Below, in pieces: positions 1 through 8,390 of a stretch of 64,000 bases of DNA (position 1 is its first letter; each line of letters opens with the position of its first letter). The notes under the pieces are model-generated. The model saw nothing but the letters and a program-made list of their open reading frames with translations, made no database searches and was not told the DNA's origin. The DNA is from Planctomycetota bacterium (GTDB lineage Bacteria > Planctomycetota > UBA8108 > JACQVS01): NCBI GenBank assembly GCA_028280485.1, contig JANQLS010000085.1, positions 186,001 through 250,000 on the forward strand, in the 5' to 3' direction. The translations under genes were made by a program, and so were the position numbers.

Positions 1-1
1 A

Positions 2-1069
2 CAGTATGAAACCTTGTTTGAAGGTTCGGCTGTCGACCATATCATCCTCATCTGCAAGCGACTACGATTGCTAGTTCAAGATGACCATCACCTGCGTGCA
101 GATAGAAAAAAGAGAAGTGTCTGGGTTAAGAAGCGAATCTTAACTATGCTGAAAACAGTTTATGAGCTCTACAACTCAGAAACTCGAAGTAAGCACTGGA
201 GTTTTCAGCAAACTCGCCTACGAGAACTATTTTTGGGATTGCTGACCGATGGAAAATCTGGAGTTAAGTTCTCTAAAAACTTGATGGAGTCTCGCCCTTT
301 AGGAGAGTGGATTCTCGCTAAACCTCTGCTGACCGCCGTCACTTCTCAGTACTTGACTCAATTAGAAGAGACCCAAGTAGCGGACGAGCTCAAAGACCTC
401 AAGATGGAAGAATTCCATCACGGAGCTTTAATGGTAAATCGAGAGCGCTTAGCTCAGGATTTATCTTATTGGCTCATCCATCGATTAGCGGTTTTAGGGC
501 TAATCGATCTTGGTTTTAAGAAGGGTAAATTCCACTCCATTCGTTTATCTACTTTGGGCTGCCGATTTTTTAAGATCAATTTGCCGGATTCAGGAGATGG
601 TGAACTCGTCATCAACCCCGATTACGAAATTCTCTTATTCCCCGGTGGAAAGGATGAGGCAGAAGTCAATTACAACATTGGGTCTTTCGCTGATAGAACA
701 GGAACGGATTGGGTTAAGCGCTACCGAGTCACTCGAAGAAGTGTTAAGCGCGGAATCATCGGTGGGCAAGGAGCCGAAGACATTCTTAAGTTTCTTAAGA
801 AGCGATCCTCAAGAGATCTTCCTCCCAACGTTGAATTTTCAATTCGGGAATGGGCTGAGGGGGTAGAGCCTATTCTTAAACAAAAAGTTATTTTATTAAA
901 AGCACGAACTGAAGCGGGTGCTGAGATGCTTTCAGAGATTCTAGCTGAAAATGACATCGCACACGAAAGATTGGGTCCGATCGGAGTCGTACTAAGAAGT
1001 ACTCTCGAAGAAAAGGCTGTATTAGGGATTCGGGAGACGTTGCGGGCGGCGGGATTGTTTTTAGAATAG
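2..1069 (+). CDS. Helicase-associated-domain protein (XPB/Ssl2-like C-terminal region), 5' truncated by window edge
   Basis: The reading frame is open from the first bases of the window. The earliest start codon inside it (TTG at 14) has no Shine-Dalgarno sequence, so the gene almost certainly begins upstream and only its C-terminal ~355 residues are here. The last third carries a pattern I associate with the Helicase_C_3 / XPB-Ssl2-like domain: a 'VINPDYEILLFPGG' strand, then 'DRTGTDWVKRYRVTRRSVKRGI', a glycine-containing 'ILKFLKKRSSRDLPPNV' segment and 'SIREWAEG'. No helicase motor motifs lie in the visible part. In bacteria such proteins are large DNA-associated proteins of poorly known role. 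The gene ends with TAG at 1067-1069 and is followed by a palindromic repeat rather than another plus-strand gene. The family call is from recognition of the pattern and is moderately sure; the function is not known. Confidence 0.6.
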   Translation, partial: QYETLFEGSAVDHIILICKRLRLLVQDDHHLRADRKKRSVWVKKRILTMLKTVYELYNSETRSKHWSFQQTRLRELFLGLLTDGKSGVKFSKNLMESRPLGEWILAKPLLTAVTSQYLTQLEETQVADELKDLKMEEFHHGALMVNRERLAQDLSYWLIHRLAVLGLIDLGFKKGKFHSIRLSTLGCRFFKINLPDSGDGELVINPDYEILLFPGGKDEAEVNYNIGSFADRTGTDWVKRYRVTRRSVKRGIIGGQGAEDILKFLKKRSSRDLPPNVEFSIREWAEGVEPILKQKVILLKARTEAGAEMLSEILAENDIAHERLGPIGVVLRSTLEEKAVLGIRETLRAAGLFLE

Positions 1070-1088
1070 GTATTAATTAACGAAATCC

Positions 1089-1246
1089 CATTAACTAACC
1101 CGAAGCGTGAGCGAGGGGACGAGACGTTGAAGTGATTTCAAATAGCTTGAATCTACGTAATGTGGATATGATTCGATCCCACTCTTAACTCACTTTAAAG
1201 CTGGGTTGTTATTTCACCCTCGCTAGCGCTTCGGGCCTAGTTAATG
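1089..1246. repeat. Inverted-repeat pair of the 'TTAACTAGCCCGAAGCG' family
   Basis: Two oppositely oriented arms, 1089-1117 and 1218-1246, share the core TTAACTA(G/A)CCCGAAGCG(C/T)nAGCGAGGG and face each other across about 100 bases of non-coding DNA. The same sequence forms a tight perfect hairpin at 26157-26220, which shows it is a dispersed family. The arms here have diverged (TAACCCG in the left arm, GGCCTAG in the right), so this is a decayed or spacer-bearing copy. The spacer has no open reading frame of note. The whole 1070-1332 gap otherwise holds nothing I can name. The convergent position between a plus gene and a minus operon would suit a transcription barrier, but no U-run is present. 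Confidence 0.7.
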
Positions 1247-1332
1247 CGGTTCACCTAAAAATCTATATTTGCGCAGATCAAAAAAGAAATTAGATTTTCA
1301 TAATCGAACCACCTTGCCCAGGCAAGGTAAAA

Positions 1333-2244
1333 TCAAATACTCAGGTCCTTCAACGTCGCTGACCATGCGGGAGGATAGACCTTAAATTGATAGACTTGAA
1401 TTGCGTTTGTTGCTGAATTGAATAAGACTCTAATTCTACTGGCGGTAACGGTATCAAAGACTACGCCAACCTTCCTTCGACTAGGTACAGAAGTATCTAC
1501 AGTTTCACTCGCATTACTGACCGTTGTCCAGGATCCACCTTGAAAAGTTTGGACCGAGTAGCTTGTCACTCTCGCATCCGGATAAGTCAGAACAACTTTT
1601 CTAATCTTTTGACTCGAGCCTAAATTGATCTCTAACCATTCTGCTGCTGTCCCTGTTGAAGCCCAGTATGTTGCAGATTGATTATCATTCGCACTCGCAG
1701 GAAGTCGGGTCACTTGTGAAGAAGAAGCAGAAGCTACGGGCGAAGTTGCTGCATTAGAATCGGTATCATTAGCCAGATTAGGGAGTATAGCTTGATATCT
1801 TTGACTGAAGGTATGGCCATTGTAAACTCCGTAGCCGGGAACATTCCCCGTTGAAGTTATAGTTAAATCTCCGCAAGTGGTTGAGCCGTTGGTGGTGTTC
1901 TCCGTACCGGTCACCGATAGACTGAGGTTCCCTCCTGAAAAGGTGCCCGAGTTTTTGGCCCAAGATCGAGTTAAACTAAAAGAGGCAGAAGCAGGTCGGT
2001 TTTGAAAGGTATGCCACCAAGCCCATTCTAATCCACTTTCACTGGTGTAATTAGCTTGGCTTGAAATTCCGTGAAGTGCGGTAACTCGAGTTTCAGTTAG
2101 AACGGATGACGACAATTGTATGGCAGAAACCGTCAGAATTATTAAAAGATAGAACGATAGGTGCAGAACGTAACCTCGTTCCCTTTGATGGAGCTTATAA
2201 AGAATCTGCAATTTAATGTGGGAAGAATGATTTAAAGCGTTCAC
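1333..2244 (-). CDS. PilX-like minor pilin with C-terminal discoidin (F5/8 type C)-like domain
   Basis: This is the last gene of the secretion/pilus operon. The N-terminus ('RGYVLHLSFYLLIILTVSA', residues ~23-41) is a single hydrophobic helix preceded by basic residues, resembling PilX/GspK-type minor pilins; the classical FTLxE processing motif is absent. Residues ~60-160 form a pilin-like region with two cysteines. Residues ~170-292 read like an F5/8 type C fold ('LPASANDNQSATYWASTG', 'WLEINLGSSQKIRKVVLTYP', 'SYSVQTFQGGSWTTV', 'ASRIRVLFNS', 'IQVYQFKVY'), a fold that usually binds carbohydrate or other surface ligands. It starts with GTG five bases after the preceding stop. Inference: a tip or priming subunit carrying a binding domain on the (pseudo)pilus. 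The discoidin call is fairly confident; the pilin call rests on the helix and operon position. Confidence 0.6.
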   Translation of the reverse strand: MNALNHSSHIKLQILYKLHQRERGYVLHLSFYLLIILTVSAIQLSSSVLTETRVTALHGISSQANYTSESGLEWAWWHTFQNRPASASFSLTRSWAKNSGTFSGGNLSLSVTGTENTTNGSTTCGDLTITSTGNVPGYGVYNGHTFSQRYQAILPNLANDTDSNAATSPVASASSSQVTRLPASANDNQSATYWASTGTAAEWLEINLGSSQKIRKVVLTYPDARVTSYSVQTFQGGSWTTVSNASETVDTSVPSRRKVGVVFDTVTASRIRVLFNSATNAIQVYQFKVYPPAWSATLKDLSI

Positions 2245-2249
2245 GACTT

Positions 2250-2495
2250 TTAAGTTTTGCTGAGGGGTTTAGGAAGGTTTTTCTGAATCTTATCTATTTT
2301 GCCTTCCATTTTTTTCAGGCGCTTTTCGAGGTCTGATTGGTTTTTAAGAATCTGGTTGAGCTTTTGAAGGATCACATCTTTTTTTGACGGAACTAACTTC
2401 GTTTTGGAGTGAGCTGGAATGATCACTAGTGTTAGTAGCGTCCCTATAATTAAAATGAAAGTAAACAGCTTCATTTTCATTGTTCTAAATCTCAT
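2250..2495 (-). CDS. Small exported protein with coiled coil, pilin-operon member
   Basis: An 81-residue protein between two pilin-like genes, with five bases to the next gene and eight from the previous one. It has a strongly hydrophobic N-terminal segment (residues ~9-27, 'LFTFILIIGTLLTLVIIPAHS') that could be a signal peptide with an AHS-type cleavage site or a membrane anchor. A lysine-rich amphipathic helix follows, with regular leucine spacing ('ILQKLNQILKNQSDLEKRLKKMEGKIDKI', described here by its halves), likely a coiled coil. A second in-frame ATG at 2480 would shorten the leader. I do not recognise the family. The packed position suggests an accessory role in pseudopilus assembly, which is inference only. 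Confidence 0.55.
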   Translation of the reverse strand: MRFRTMKMKLFTFILIIGTLLTLVIIPAHSKTKLVPSKKDVILQKLNQILKNQSDLEKRLKKMEGKIDKIQKNLPKPLSKT

Positions 2496-2503
2496 ATAAG
2501 TGC

Positions 2504-3184
2504 CTAACGAAGCATTCTCGGAGTGACTTTGAATCGCCTAAGAATTTGCACATGGGGCTCGGGTGGTTCGAAACCTTCTTCAACATTTTCGACCGTTAGG
2601 GTGACACCAATCGTTTTAACTAAGGCGCGGTTGGCTGACGACAAAGGTTTGCTCATACTCGTTCCACTGGAATTGTAGTAGTTGAATCGAATTCTGGGGG
2701 TGGATGGGGCTGTTGGTCGAAGTGCCGACCAGGAATAATCCATAAGGGTCAGTAGGGGTTGGCCATCACCAGCGCTCGAGTAGGAGATAGCTCGATAGAG
2801 GTAAAAGGGGGGCCGACGATCGTTTGAAGGATCGTAATAGTAGTAGCGTATCGTTTGATCCCCACTTCCCATGTCAGCAACGAATTCGATTGAAGTGTCA
2901 CTACAGAGACTGAAGGATTTGGCCAAGGATAATTCTGCGGTCATTCGATCTGCCGCAATTCTGGTAGCTTGACTCAAGTCCATCCGAATTTGATCTTGTG
3001 CTCTTACCTCATCGATCGTTTCGAAGATGACCGCAAGCACTGATAGGGCGATCAAGCTAAAGAGCATGACTATCGAAAGCTCGACTAATGAAAAGCCATG
3101 AATACCCGACCTTTTTCTGTGAGCTCCAAAGCTTTTATTTACGAGAGACGATGGCTTCCAGATATACATCCGACTCTCCTGCAA
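2504..3184 (-). CDS. Type IV pilin-like protein, GspJ/PilW type
   Basis: A class III (prepilin) signal is visible: basic residues followed by 'HG' and then 'FSLVELSIVMLFSLIALSVLAV', i.e. G|FSLVE with Glu at +5 of the mature protein and a long hydrophobic helix. The leader would be about 30 residues from the annotated start, longer than usual; the ATG at 3169 is an alternative. After the helix comes 'DQIRMDLSQATRIAADRMTAELSLAK', typical of GspJ/PilW minor pseudopilins, and a beta-rich globular part with tyrosine-rich stretches. Its 5' end overlaps the previous gene by 50 bases, suggesting coupled translation. Processing would need a prepilin peptidase, which is not encoded in this window. The pilin call is confident; the subtype is by analogy and gene order. 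Confidence 0.75.
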   Translation of the reverse strand: MQESRMYIWKPSSLVNKSFGAHRKRSGIHGFSLVELSIVMLFSLIALSVLAVIFETIDEVRAQDQIRMDLSQATRIAADRMTAELSLAKSFSLCSDTSIEFVADMGSGDQTIRYYYYDPSNDRRPPFYLYRAISYSSAGDGQPLLTLMDYSWSALRPTAPSTPRIRFNYYNSSGTSMSKPLSSANRALVKTIGVTLTVENVEEGFEPPEPHVQILRRFKVTPRMLR

Positions 3185-3683
3185 CTGTTGATGAAACTTG
3201 AACGACTATTTTCTTAAACGGAGTGGATCCGTCAGTCCGGGTAAGCCCAAAGTTGGTTGAACTGATATTTGTGACGGTGACTCGTCGGGTGTAAGTGGGA
3301 TAGTTTGTCAATGAAGTTCCGTCGACGTCTCGAGGAGGAGAATTCGCTCCGTAAGAATCATAATCATCGACATCATCATACTGAGTTCGATTCGTTTGGG
3401 ATTCTCCAGAGTCTCTTCCAAATCGCCCCGTCGTACCGGGTTCTTCAAATTCTTTACTGAGGATTTCTTCCATCATCTCACGAGCAAGAAGTAGAGCCGT
3501 GGTTTCAGATTCAGCATCGATGATACGTTTATGGCTCAATTCGAAGACGTTGAAGAGCGAGGCGAGAATGGTGGCGGTCAATCCAAACGCTACCGTTACC
3601 TCAACCAATGAAGTGCCTTGGCGGCGATTCAGGGGAGGATTTAAAAAGTCTTTATTATTCGATTGCAGATTTACCCGTCGCAC
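3135..3683 (-). CDS. Type IV pilin-like protein, GspI/PilV type
   Basis: A GTG-initiated gene overlapping its neighbours at both ends (29 bases with the upstream pseudopilin, 50 with the downstream one). The prepilin signal is 'RRQG|TSLVEVTVAFGLTATIL', with Glu at +5. The post-helix motif 'ESETTALLLAREMMEEILSKEFEEPGTTG' is characteristic of GspI/PilV minor pseudopilins ('A..lA...mEel'). The rest is a short, Asp/Tyr-rich globular domain ending in a strand-rich segment. In type II secretion GspI, GspJ and GspK form the tip complex. Here the I-like, J-like and K/PilX-like genes lie in consecutive order, which supports the assignment. Confidence 0.75.
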   Translation of the reverse strand: MRRVNLQSNNKDFLNPPLNRRQGTSLVEVTVAFGLTATILASLFNVFELSHKRIIDAESETTALLLAREMMEEILSKEFEEPGTTGRFGRDSGESQTNRTQYDDVDDYDSYGANSPPRDVDGTSLTNYPTYTRRVTVTNISSTNFGLTRTDGSTPFKKIVVQVSSTVAGESDVYLEAIVSRK

Positions 3684-4155
3684 TTTGGATTGTGATTCTT
3701 TGTAGTTCTTGATTGTCCCAAGATTGGATCATGAAGTAGTAAGGATTCGGGGCTGCAACAAGAGTCCTAAGAGTTGTTCCAGCTTTCGGTGCTCCTAAGC
3801 CATCAAAGATGATCCTTTTATTGAGATCGGTAGTCGAGAACTTCATTCCCTCAGAAAGGGGAATCTCTTCATCGGAGGAAGTACTCGTTCCGATATAGAT
3901 CTTAAAGCCGTGTTGGCTGCCCGGTAAATTCGATACGAAATCTAGCCGAACTTGAGTCCCTTTTGCGATTGCTTTTTGTTGCGCGGAACGCACGATAGCT
4001 AATGCTTCCACTGACGCTTGATCGACGAGACGTTGGTTTCGCATCTCAAAGGTCATCGAGAAGCTGATCGAGGCCAGTATAACTATAATTAGCAATACGA
4101 GGGACATCTCCGTAAGAGTATGTCCCTCGTTGCGCTTTTCATTACGAACAATCAT
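3655..4155 (-). CDS. Type IV pilin-like protein, GspH/FimT type
   Basis: The leader is short (11 residues) and ends in 'NEG', followed by 'HTLTEMSLVLLIIVILASISFS': the E+5 rule is met, but the usual Phe at +1 is His. The post-helix segment 'DQASVEALAIVRSAQQKAIAKGTQVRLDF' closely fits the GspH/FimT pattern (A...RSAQ..A...g..v.l.f). The remaining ~100 residues should form the beta domain. The gene starts 35 bases after the upstream prepilin and overlaps the next gene by 29 bases. Role: minor pseudopilin of the secretion or pilus machine encoded by this operon. Confidence 0.75.
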   Translation of the reverse strand: MIVRNEKRNEGHTLTEMSLVLLIIVILASISFSMTFEMRNQRLVDQASVEALAIVRSAQQKAIAKGTQVRLDFVSNLPGSQHGFKIYIGTSTSSDEEIPLSEGMKFSTTDLNKRIIFDGLGAPKAGTTLRTLVAAPNPYYFMIQSWDNQELQRITIQSATGKSAIE

Positions 4156-4190
4156 TTGATGATGATCGGTTTCAAATCACTGATCCGCTA

Positions 4191-4673
4191 TCAATAAGGG
4201 TCAGATTTCTGTGTCGTGTGAGGATTGTCATTGCTAAGGTGTGGGGGCCTTCCGTAGTAATAGCAATTGCAGGAAGGAAACCACGCACTACTTCGTCTTC
4301 TTTTATCCCAAGCGGGTGAGATGTAGTAGTATTCTCCTCGAGCCCGGTTTCCCAAAGGGCAATCGAAGGCCGAGATATCTTTAACATAGGGAGTGAGATC
4401 GTAAGCGTTTCGGCCGGTTCTCTTTCCGGTTTTTGTAATCCAACCCTGCGGGAAAGCACGATTGTTTTTGTTTTCCCATTGGCTGATGGCAGATTCAACA
4501 ATCTTCAAATTCGCAATACACTGAGCTTGCTTAGCAGCATCAGTCAGTGCAGAAAATCTTGGAATGGCCAATCCGAAAAGGATAAGGATGACCAATACGA
4601 CCACGGTGAGTTCTACCATGGTAAAACCCCCACTTTTCTTGAAGTATGGGGTGCATGTGTGGGGGGTAGTCAT
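4191..4673 (-). CDS. Type IV pilin-like protein, GspG-like (major pseudopilin candidate)
   Basis: I chose the ATG at 4673 because AGGGAG lies eight bases upstream and it gives a normal 16-residue leader; a longer frame extends to 4724. The prepilin signal is 'KKSGG|FTMVELTVVVLVILILFGLAIP' with Glu at +5. The mature domain continues 'RFSALTDAAKQAQCIANLKIVESAISQWE', like GspG-family proteins. It then carries four cysteines and a Tyr-rich end ('SCNCYYYGRPP'). A likely disulfide pair and the short C-terminal region fit a small pilin. Being first among the pilin genes directly after the secretin, it is the likely main subunit. About 30 bases separate it from the following pseudopilin. Confidence 0.75.
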   Translation of the reverse strand: MTTPHTCTPYFKKSGGFTMVELTVVVLVILILFGLAIPRFSALTDAAKQAQCIANLKIVESAISQWENKNNRAFPQGWITKTGKRTGRNAYDLTPYVKDISAFDCPLGNRARGEYYYISPAWDKRRRSSAWFPSCNCYYYGRPPHLSNDNPHTTQKSDPY

Positions 4674-4757
4674 AGCAAACTCCCTGAGATGAATGGTTTT
4701 AAATTCCACTTTTTTTGCGTTCATTTTTCTCTTGCCACTGAAACTTATCAGTATTTT

Positions 4758-6644
4758 TTAACGGTAACCTTTGCCGTAGAGTTCGAGCTCCCTTGGGCTC
4801 AACTCCCTACCTGTATTTTCGAGACTAACGGTGATAAAGATCACCAGCTCCGATTTCTCGCCATCACCACTTCGATCTTTAAAAATTTGACCTAAGATGG
4901 GAATATCTGCCAGGAAGGGAATTTTCTTAGTACTTTGAATCTCAGAGTCACGAATTAAGCCACCGATGACAAAGGTGGTTTTATCTTTGAGGATGACTTG
5001 GGTTGTTACTTCACGAGTTGAAACAATAGGTCGTTGATTATTGTCACCAACAAAGCCAATGATAGCGCTCACTTCAGGATGGACTGAAAGTTGAATGAGT
5101 CCATTGCCTAAGACGTAAGGTACAACTTCTAAGAGGATACCTACTCGTTCTTCATCGAATCCGGTAACGACTGTGTTTCCGGTTTCTGAATCTGTAGACA
5201 GAGTTGGAATTGGAACTCTTTCGCCCACTTGAATCTGGGCCGTTGTACCATCGATCGCCACTACACTCGGAGAGGACAAGATCTCTGACTTGCTCAATAT
5301 CTGGCTAAGCTGAATATCAAATCCTAAATTACCTGCAGTAAAACGCCCGAAGTTAAAATCTCCAGAGCCGGTAAAAGGAAAGGCTCCATCAGATCCATTA
5401 ATAGATCCACTTGGAAACTCATCATCGGCTTGGTCAATAGGAGGACGAATATCCTTTAGCACGTCATGCCCAGAGAAGAAGGGGAAGGTTGTCGGTCTTG
5501 AAGCACTCGAAAGCGATGCGTTGTAATCTAGATCCCAATTAACCCCGAGTTCTTTGAGGTCGGTATCCGAAATTTCTACGATTCGAGCGTGGATGACGAC
5601 CTGCTTAGCTGGTTTATCCAATTGACGAATCAATGACGCAATCACCTCATGTCGATCTGGCAAGTCCGTAACGACAATAACTCTTTGACTGGGGTCGTAG
5701 TTAAGGGATCCGCTTTCACTCAGGGTCGACTGTAATGCCATTAAAGTTGGCGAGTTGGATTCCGAACTTCCTTCAGAATCGTCTTCAGAGCTTTCCTCAG
5801 AATCACCACCACCTTCACCTCCGCCGCCTAATTCTGCTTGGTTCAGAATGATGTTTTTAAGGTGATAAACCTTAGTAAGCGGAGAATTAGGATCGACTTG
5901 TCTTACACTTAATTCTCCGTTTTCTTTTTCTTCTAAGGTATACCCAGCGGTTGTGAGCATCGACTTAAACGCTTGAGCGGGAGTCAACCGATTGAAGGAC
6001 ATCGTCAAGGGGTAGTTGGCGGAGCCTTCTACGATGACACTCTGAGGACTGTTCTTTAGAAAGGCTGTCAAAACACTTGAAAGGGGTGCATCCCTAAATT
6101 CGCCACTTACTTTTACATTGTTGCTGAGATTTCCAAACAATCGATCATAGGGATCGCTTGAGTAGGACATCGTCTTTTGTACGTGGATTTTTTGAAGCAA
6201 TCGCATAGGAGCAAGGAGACCGGGATCCAATTTCTGAGCTCGCTCGGCGAGTTCCTCTGCAGCTTCCATATCCCCCAAAAGGTATCTACGAGTAGCTTGT
6301 TGCATCAACTCATTGGCTAAGTGCTCGTTTGTCCAACGAGAACTCGTCTGGGGTCTTTGAGTTTCAGGTGATAAGTGGCGAAGTAGCCTTAGTCCACGAA
6401 TATCTTGAGGATGTAGAGCTACATGTCGTCGTATCTGATAAACTGCGTTCGAGTGATCGCCTTTCAAGTAGCTTGTGATGGCTTTTTGAAAGTGATTGAC
6501 TTGCGGTTCGGTCAAGAGGTTTGTTTCTTGAGCTGATACATTCAGGCAGAGTAAGGCTACTAAGCAAAATCCAAGTATCCATGCGGATCTTGTTGATGCT
6601 TTCTCTACATTCATGACTGAGTATGTTTTCGATTGAAGGGTCAT
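4758..6644 (-). CDS. Secretin, GspD/PilQ family outer-membrane channel
   Basis: 628 residues with an N-terminal signal sequence ('WILGFCLVALLCLNVSAQE', cleaved near residue 38). The order is then: TPR-like helices (~45-150); a secretin N0/STN-type domain ('VSGEFRDAPLSSVLTAFL', 'QAFKSMLTTAGYTLEE'); a Gly/Ser/Glu-rich linker (~275-300); an N1/N3-type domain ('RVIVVTDLPDRHEVIASLIRQLDKP'); and the C-terminal secretin core with 'ILSSPSVVAIDGTTAQIQVGE', 'GILLEVVPYV', 'TFVIGGLIRD' and 'KIPFLADIPILGQIF'. These last motifs are hallmarks of the multimeric gated channel through the outer membrane. Its ATG overlaps the stop of the preceding lipoprotein gene (ATGA), so the two are probably translated in a fixed ratio. 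An alternative start at 6614 would give a more compact signal peptide. The GspD versus PilQ distinction cannot be made from sequence alone. Confidence 0.93.
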   Translation of the reverse strand: MTLQSKTYSVMNVEKASTRSAWILGFCLVALLCLNVSAQETNLLTEPQVNHFQKAITSYLKGDHSNAVYQIRRHVALHPQDIRGLRLLRHLSPETQRPQTSSRWTNEHLANELMQQATRRYLLGDMEAAEELAERAQKLDPGLLAPMRLLQKIHVQKTMSYSSDPYDRLFGNLSNNVKVSGEFRDAPLSSVLTAFLKNSPQSVIVEGSANYPLTMSFNRLTPAQAFKSMLTTAGYTLEEKENGELSVRQVDPNSPLTKVYHLKNIILNQAELGGGGEGGGDSEESSEDDSEGSSESNSPTLMALQSTLSESGSLNYDPSQRVIVVTDLPDRHEVIASLIRQLDKPAKQVVIHARIVEISDTDLKELGVNWDLDYNASLSSASRPTTFPFFSGHDVLKDIRPPIDQADDEFPSGSINGSDGAFPFTGSGDFNFGRFTAGNLGFDIQLSQILSKSEILSSPSVVAIDGTTAQIQVGERVPIPTLSTDSETGNTVVTGFDEERVGILLEVVPYVLGNGLIQLSVHPEVSAIIGFVGDNNQRPIVSTREVTTQVILKDKTTFVIGGLIRDSEIQSTKKIPFLADIPILGQIFKDRSGDGEKSELVIFITVSLENTGRELSPRELELYGKGYR

Positions 6645-7609
6645 CGAGATTGTAGAGCCTCTTTAAGGTTTTTGATCCTCTGCCTTAAAGTATCAAGCTT
6701 GTCTTGGCTGATATCATTCGACTCAGCCATAATTTCTGCTTGTGAAAAGTCACCTTGTTGGATCAGTCCCATGATTTCGTTGATTTGATCTTGAGGAATC
6801 CCAAGCTCATCAACTCCGAAACCAGGCAATTTCGCTTTGAGTTCAGAGATTGAATCCAGGGTTTGGGTCAAGCGTTCACTTGCCGCTGCGTAATTCTTAG
6901 TATTGACTTCACTGGTGATCGCTTGAACTTGACTGCTCATCTGCTTACGAATCCTGGAGATTGCAGCATCGTGAAGCTTTTCTTCCCGGCCTTTACGAAT
7001 GACTTTTAAGCAGGCAGTTACGTGTTCGTAAGCTTCTCCGGTTTTATCATGGGCTAACAAGAGGTCAGCAGCTTGAAGATGACCTTGAATAATTTTTGAT
7101 CGATCTTCTATCGGTAACCTCCCAATATTGAGTTCGCCGTAACGGTGCGCATTGGCAAGGCGAAGATTATTGAGCTGGTTGACTTCTCCACCAACGATAC
7201 TAGGATCAGCTTCGAGAGCTTTTTTGAGATGAGATTCAGCAGAATTGAGATCGAGTTCACTAACTGCTTGGTTAAACTTTGAGATTTCTTCTTTAGCTCG
7301 AATCGTTTGTGCTTGTTCGAGTACGCTGGCGAGGAGTCTTCTGTCTTGAAGTCTTTGTAAACGGCGGTCTAAAAGTTTTTTTGCGTCCGCTTGTAATTGA
7401 GAGTTCACTTGGTCTTCAAGATCATCGAGGATCTTAGAGTCTTCAGGATCATTCTCGAAACCTTCTTCACTCTCAACGAATTCAACTTCATTGAAATTGA
7501 TAGGAACAACGATGGCTTCATTTGGGCGCTGAGAGTTCGTCACCTGACAACCCACATTCAACGCCAAAATGATGAATAGACCCATGAATGAAATTTTAGA
7601 TACGTTCAT
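6641..7609 (-). CDS. Helical-repeat lipoprotein, possible pilotin/assembly factor for the secretin
   Basis: The start at 7609 follows the upstream stop by four bases and puts a lipoprotein signal at the N-terminus ('FMGLFIILALNVGC', lipobox LNVGC); an in-frame extension to 7660 would bury this signal. The mature protein is acidic at first. It then becomes almost wholly alpha-helical, with alanine/leucine-rich pairs of helices ('AVSELDLNSAESHLKKALEADPS', 'HLQAADLLLAHDKTGEAYEHVTACL', 'EVNTKNYAAASERLTQTLDSI', cited by parts) typical of TPR-like repeats. Translational coupling to the secretin (ATGA overlap) is the strongest clue to function: TPR lipoproteins such as PilF/PilW act as pilotins for secretins. 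This assignment is inference; the family itself is not recognised. Confidence 0.65.
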   Translation of the reverse strand: MNVSKISFMGLFIILALNVGCQVTNSQRPNEAIVVPINFNEVEFVESEEGFENDPEDSKILDDLEDQVNSQLQADAKKLLDRRLQRLQDRRLLASVLEQAQTIRAKEEISKFNQAVSELDLNSAESHLKKALEADPSIVGGEVNQLNNLRLANAHRYGELNIGRLPIEDRSKIIQGHLQAADLLLAHDKTGEAYEHVTACLKVIRKGREEKLHDAAISRIRKQMSSQVQAITSEVNTKNYAAASERLTQTLDSISELKAKLPGFGVDELGIPQDQINEIMGLIQQGDFSQAEIMAESNDISQDKLDTLRQRIKNLKEALQSR

Positions 7610-7613
7610 TTGA

Positions 7614-8336
7614 TTACTGTCCCACTTCAAGTCCATTGTGAGGGGCTTCTCCACCGTCAAGGGTTACTCTGCCCCCAGAGACTTGATCTCTAACTTCGTG
7701 AATGGTCAAAGTCCCGATCGGGACACCATGAGCAAAAACAGATAACTCAGTACCATGTCGAATGCCGTCACGAATTCCTAAATTGATCGCCACATAGTTC
7801 CCACCATTCGTAGTAACGATTTTGCCTTTGATGCTGCCTAACAGATTGGGTGATTTAGGGTAATTCTGTTGAGTGCTGCTGCTGTTAACTTGTGTGGATT
7901 CTTGTTGGGTAAATACAGAATTCGAAGTTTTTTCGGAGTGACTATTAGGTATTTGCGGATGAATAACTGAGGGTGACGAATGAGCTAATTTTTGACTTAG
8001 ATCTTTGGTTAGCGTACTTAACGCATCTCTCTCATCTTGAAGTTTTGTGATTTTTGCTTGGAGGTCAGAGTAAAGTTCTTCAGAATTTTCATTCTCTTCA
8101 AACTCTGACTCGGGATCATCCATGGAAGCAGCCATCGCTTGTCGACTGAGATTGGCAGCTTGCAGGTCGAAAGTCGTCAACACGTACTCAGCCAAAAGAG
8201 CTACTGAGACGATGCCCCATAAAACAAAGATTATTGGGCTCTTTTTCTTTTGGGGCTTTTCCTTCTTTTGAGCAACCACGGGTTCGAAATTAGAAGTTGA
8301 TTGCTCAGAATTGTTTTCTAATGGTGTTGTGACCAT
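7614..8336 (-). CDS. Single-pass membrane protein with coiled coil and C-terminal beta domain
   Basis: Predicted topology: a lysine-rich cytoplasmic N-terminus, one membrane helix (~residues 34-52, 'IIFVLWGIVSVALLAEYVL'), an acidic coiled-coil segment (~85-115) and a Ser/Gln-rich linker. The C-terminal ~75-residue beta-type domain reads 'KIVTTNGGNYVAINLGIRDGIRHG' and ends in 'GLEVGQ'. The same domain pattern closes the protein at 15172-15858 of this operon ('KIVRTELKEGLIVLDRGQAHGIRVG', ending 'SLEVGQ'), so the two are probably paralogues. The 'GIRxG' and 'VGQ' turns resemble small barrel domains of MreC-like or flagellar assembly proteins. The role in the secretion apparatus is unknown; a periplasmic scaffold is plausible. 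Confidence 0.55.
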   Translation of the reverse strand: MVTTPLENNSEQSTSNFEPVVAQKKEKPQKKKSPIIFVLWGIVSVALLAEYVLTTFDLQAANLSRQAMAASMDDPESEFEENENSEELYSDLQAKITKLQDERDALSTLTKDLSQKLAHSSPSVIHPQIPNSHSEKTSNSVFTQQESTQVNSSSTQQNYPKSPNLLGSIKGKIVTTNGGNYVAINLGIRDGIRHGTELSVFAHGVPIGTLTIHEVRDQVSGGRVTLDGGEAPHNGLEVGQ

Positions 8337-8390
8337 GATTGACTCTTACAATTTGGTTTATCGAATGCTGATAAGCTAGATTCAACTGTA

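Noticed and set aside
4172-4895. Frames overlapping the GspG-like and secretin genes
   Set aside because: They lack prepilin signals or other motifs and are in alternative frames of genes with clear domains.
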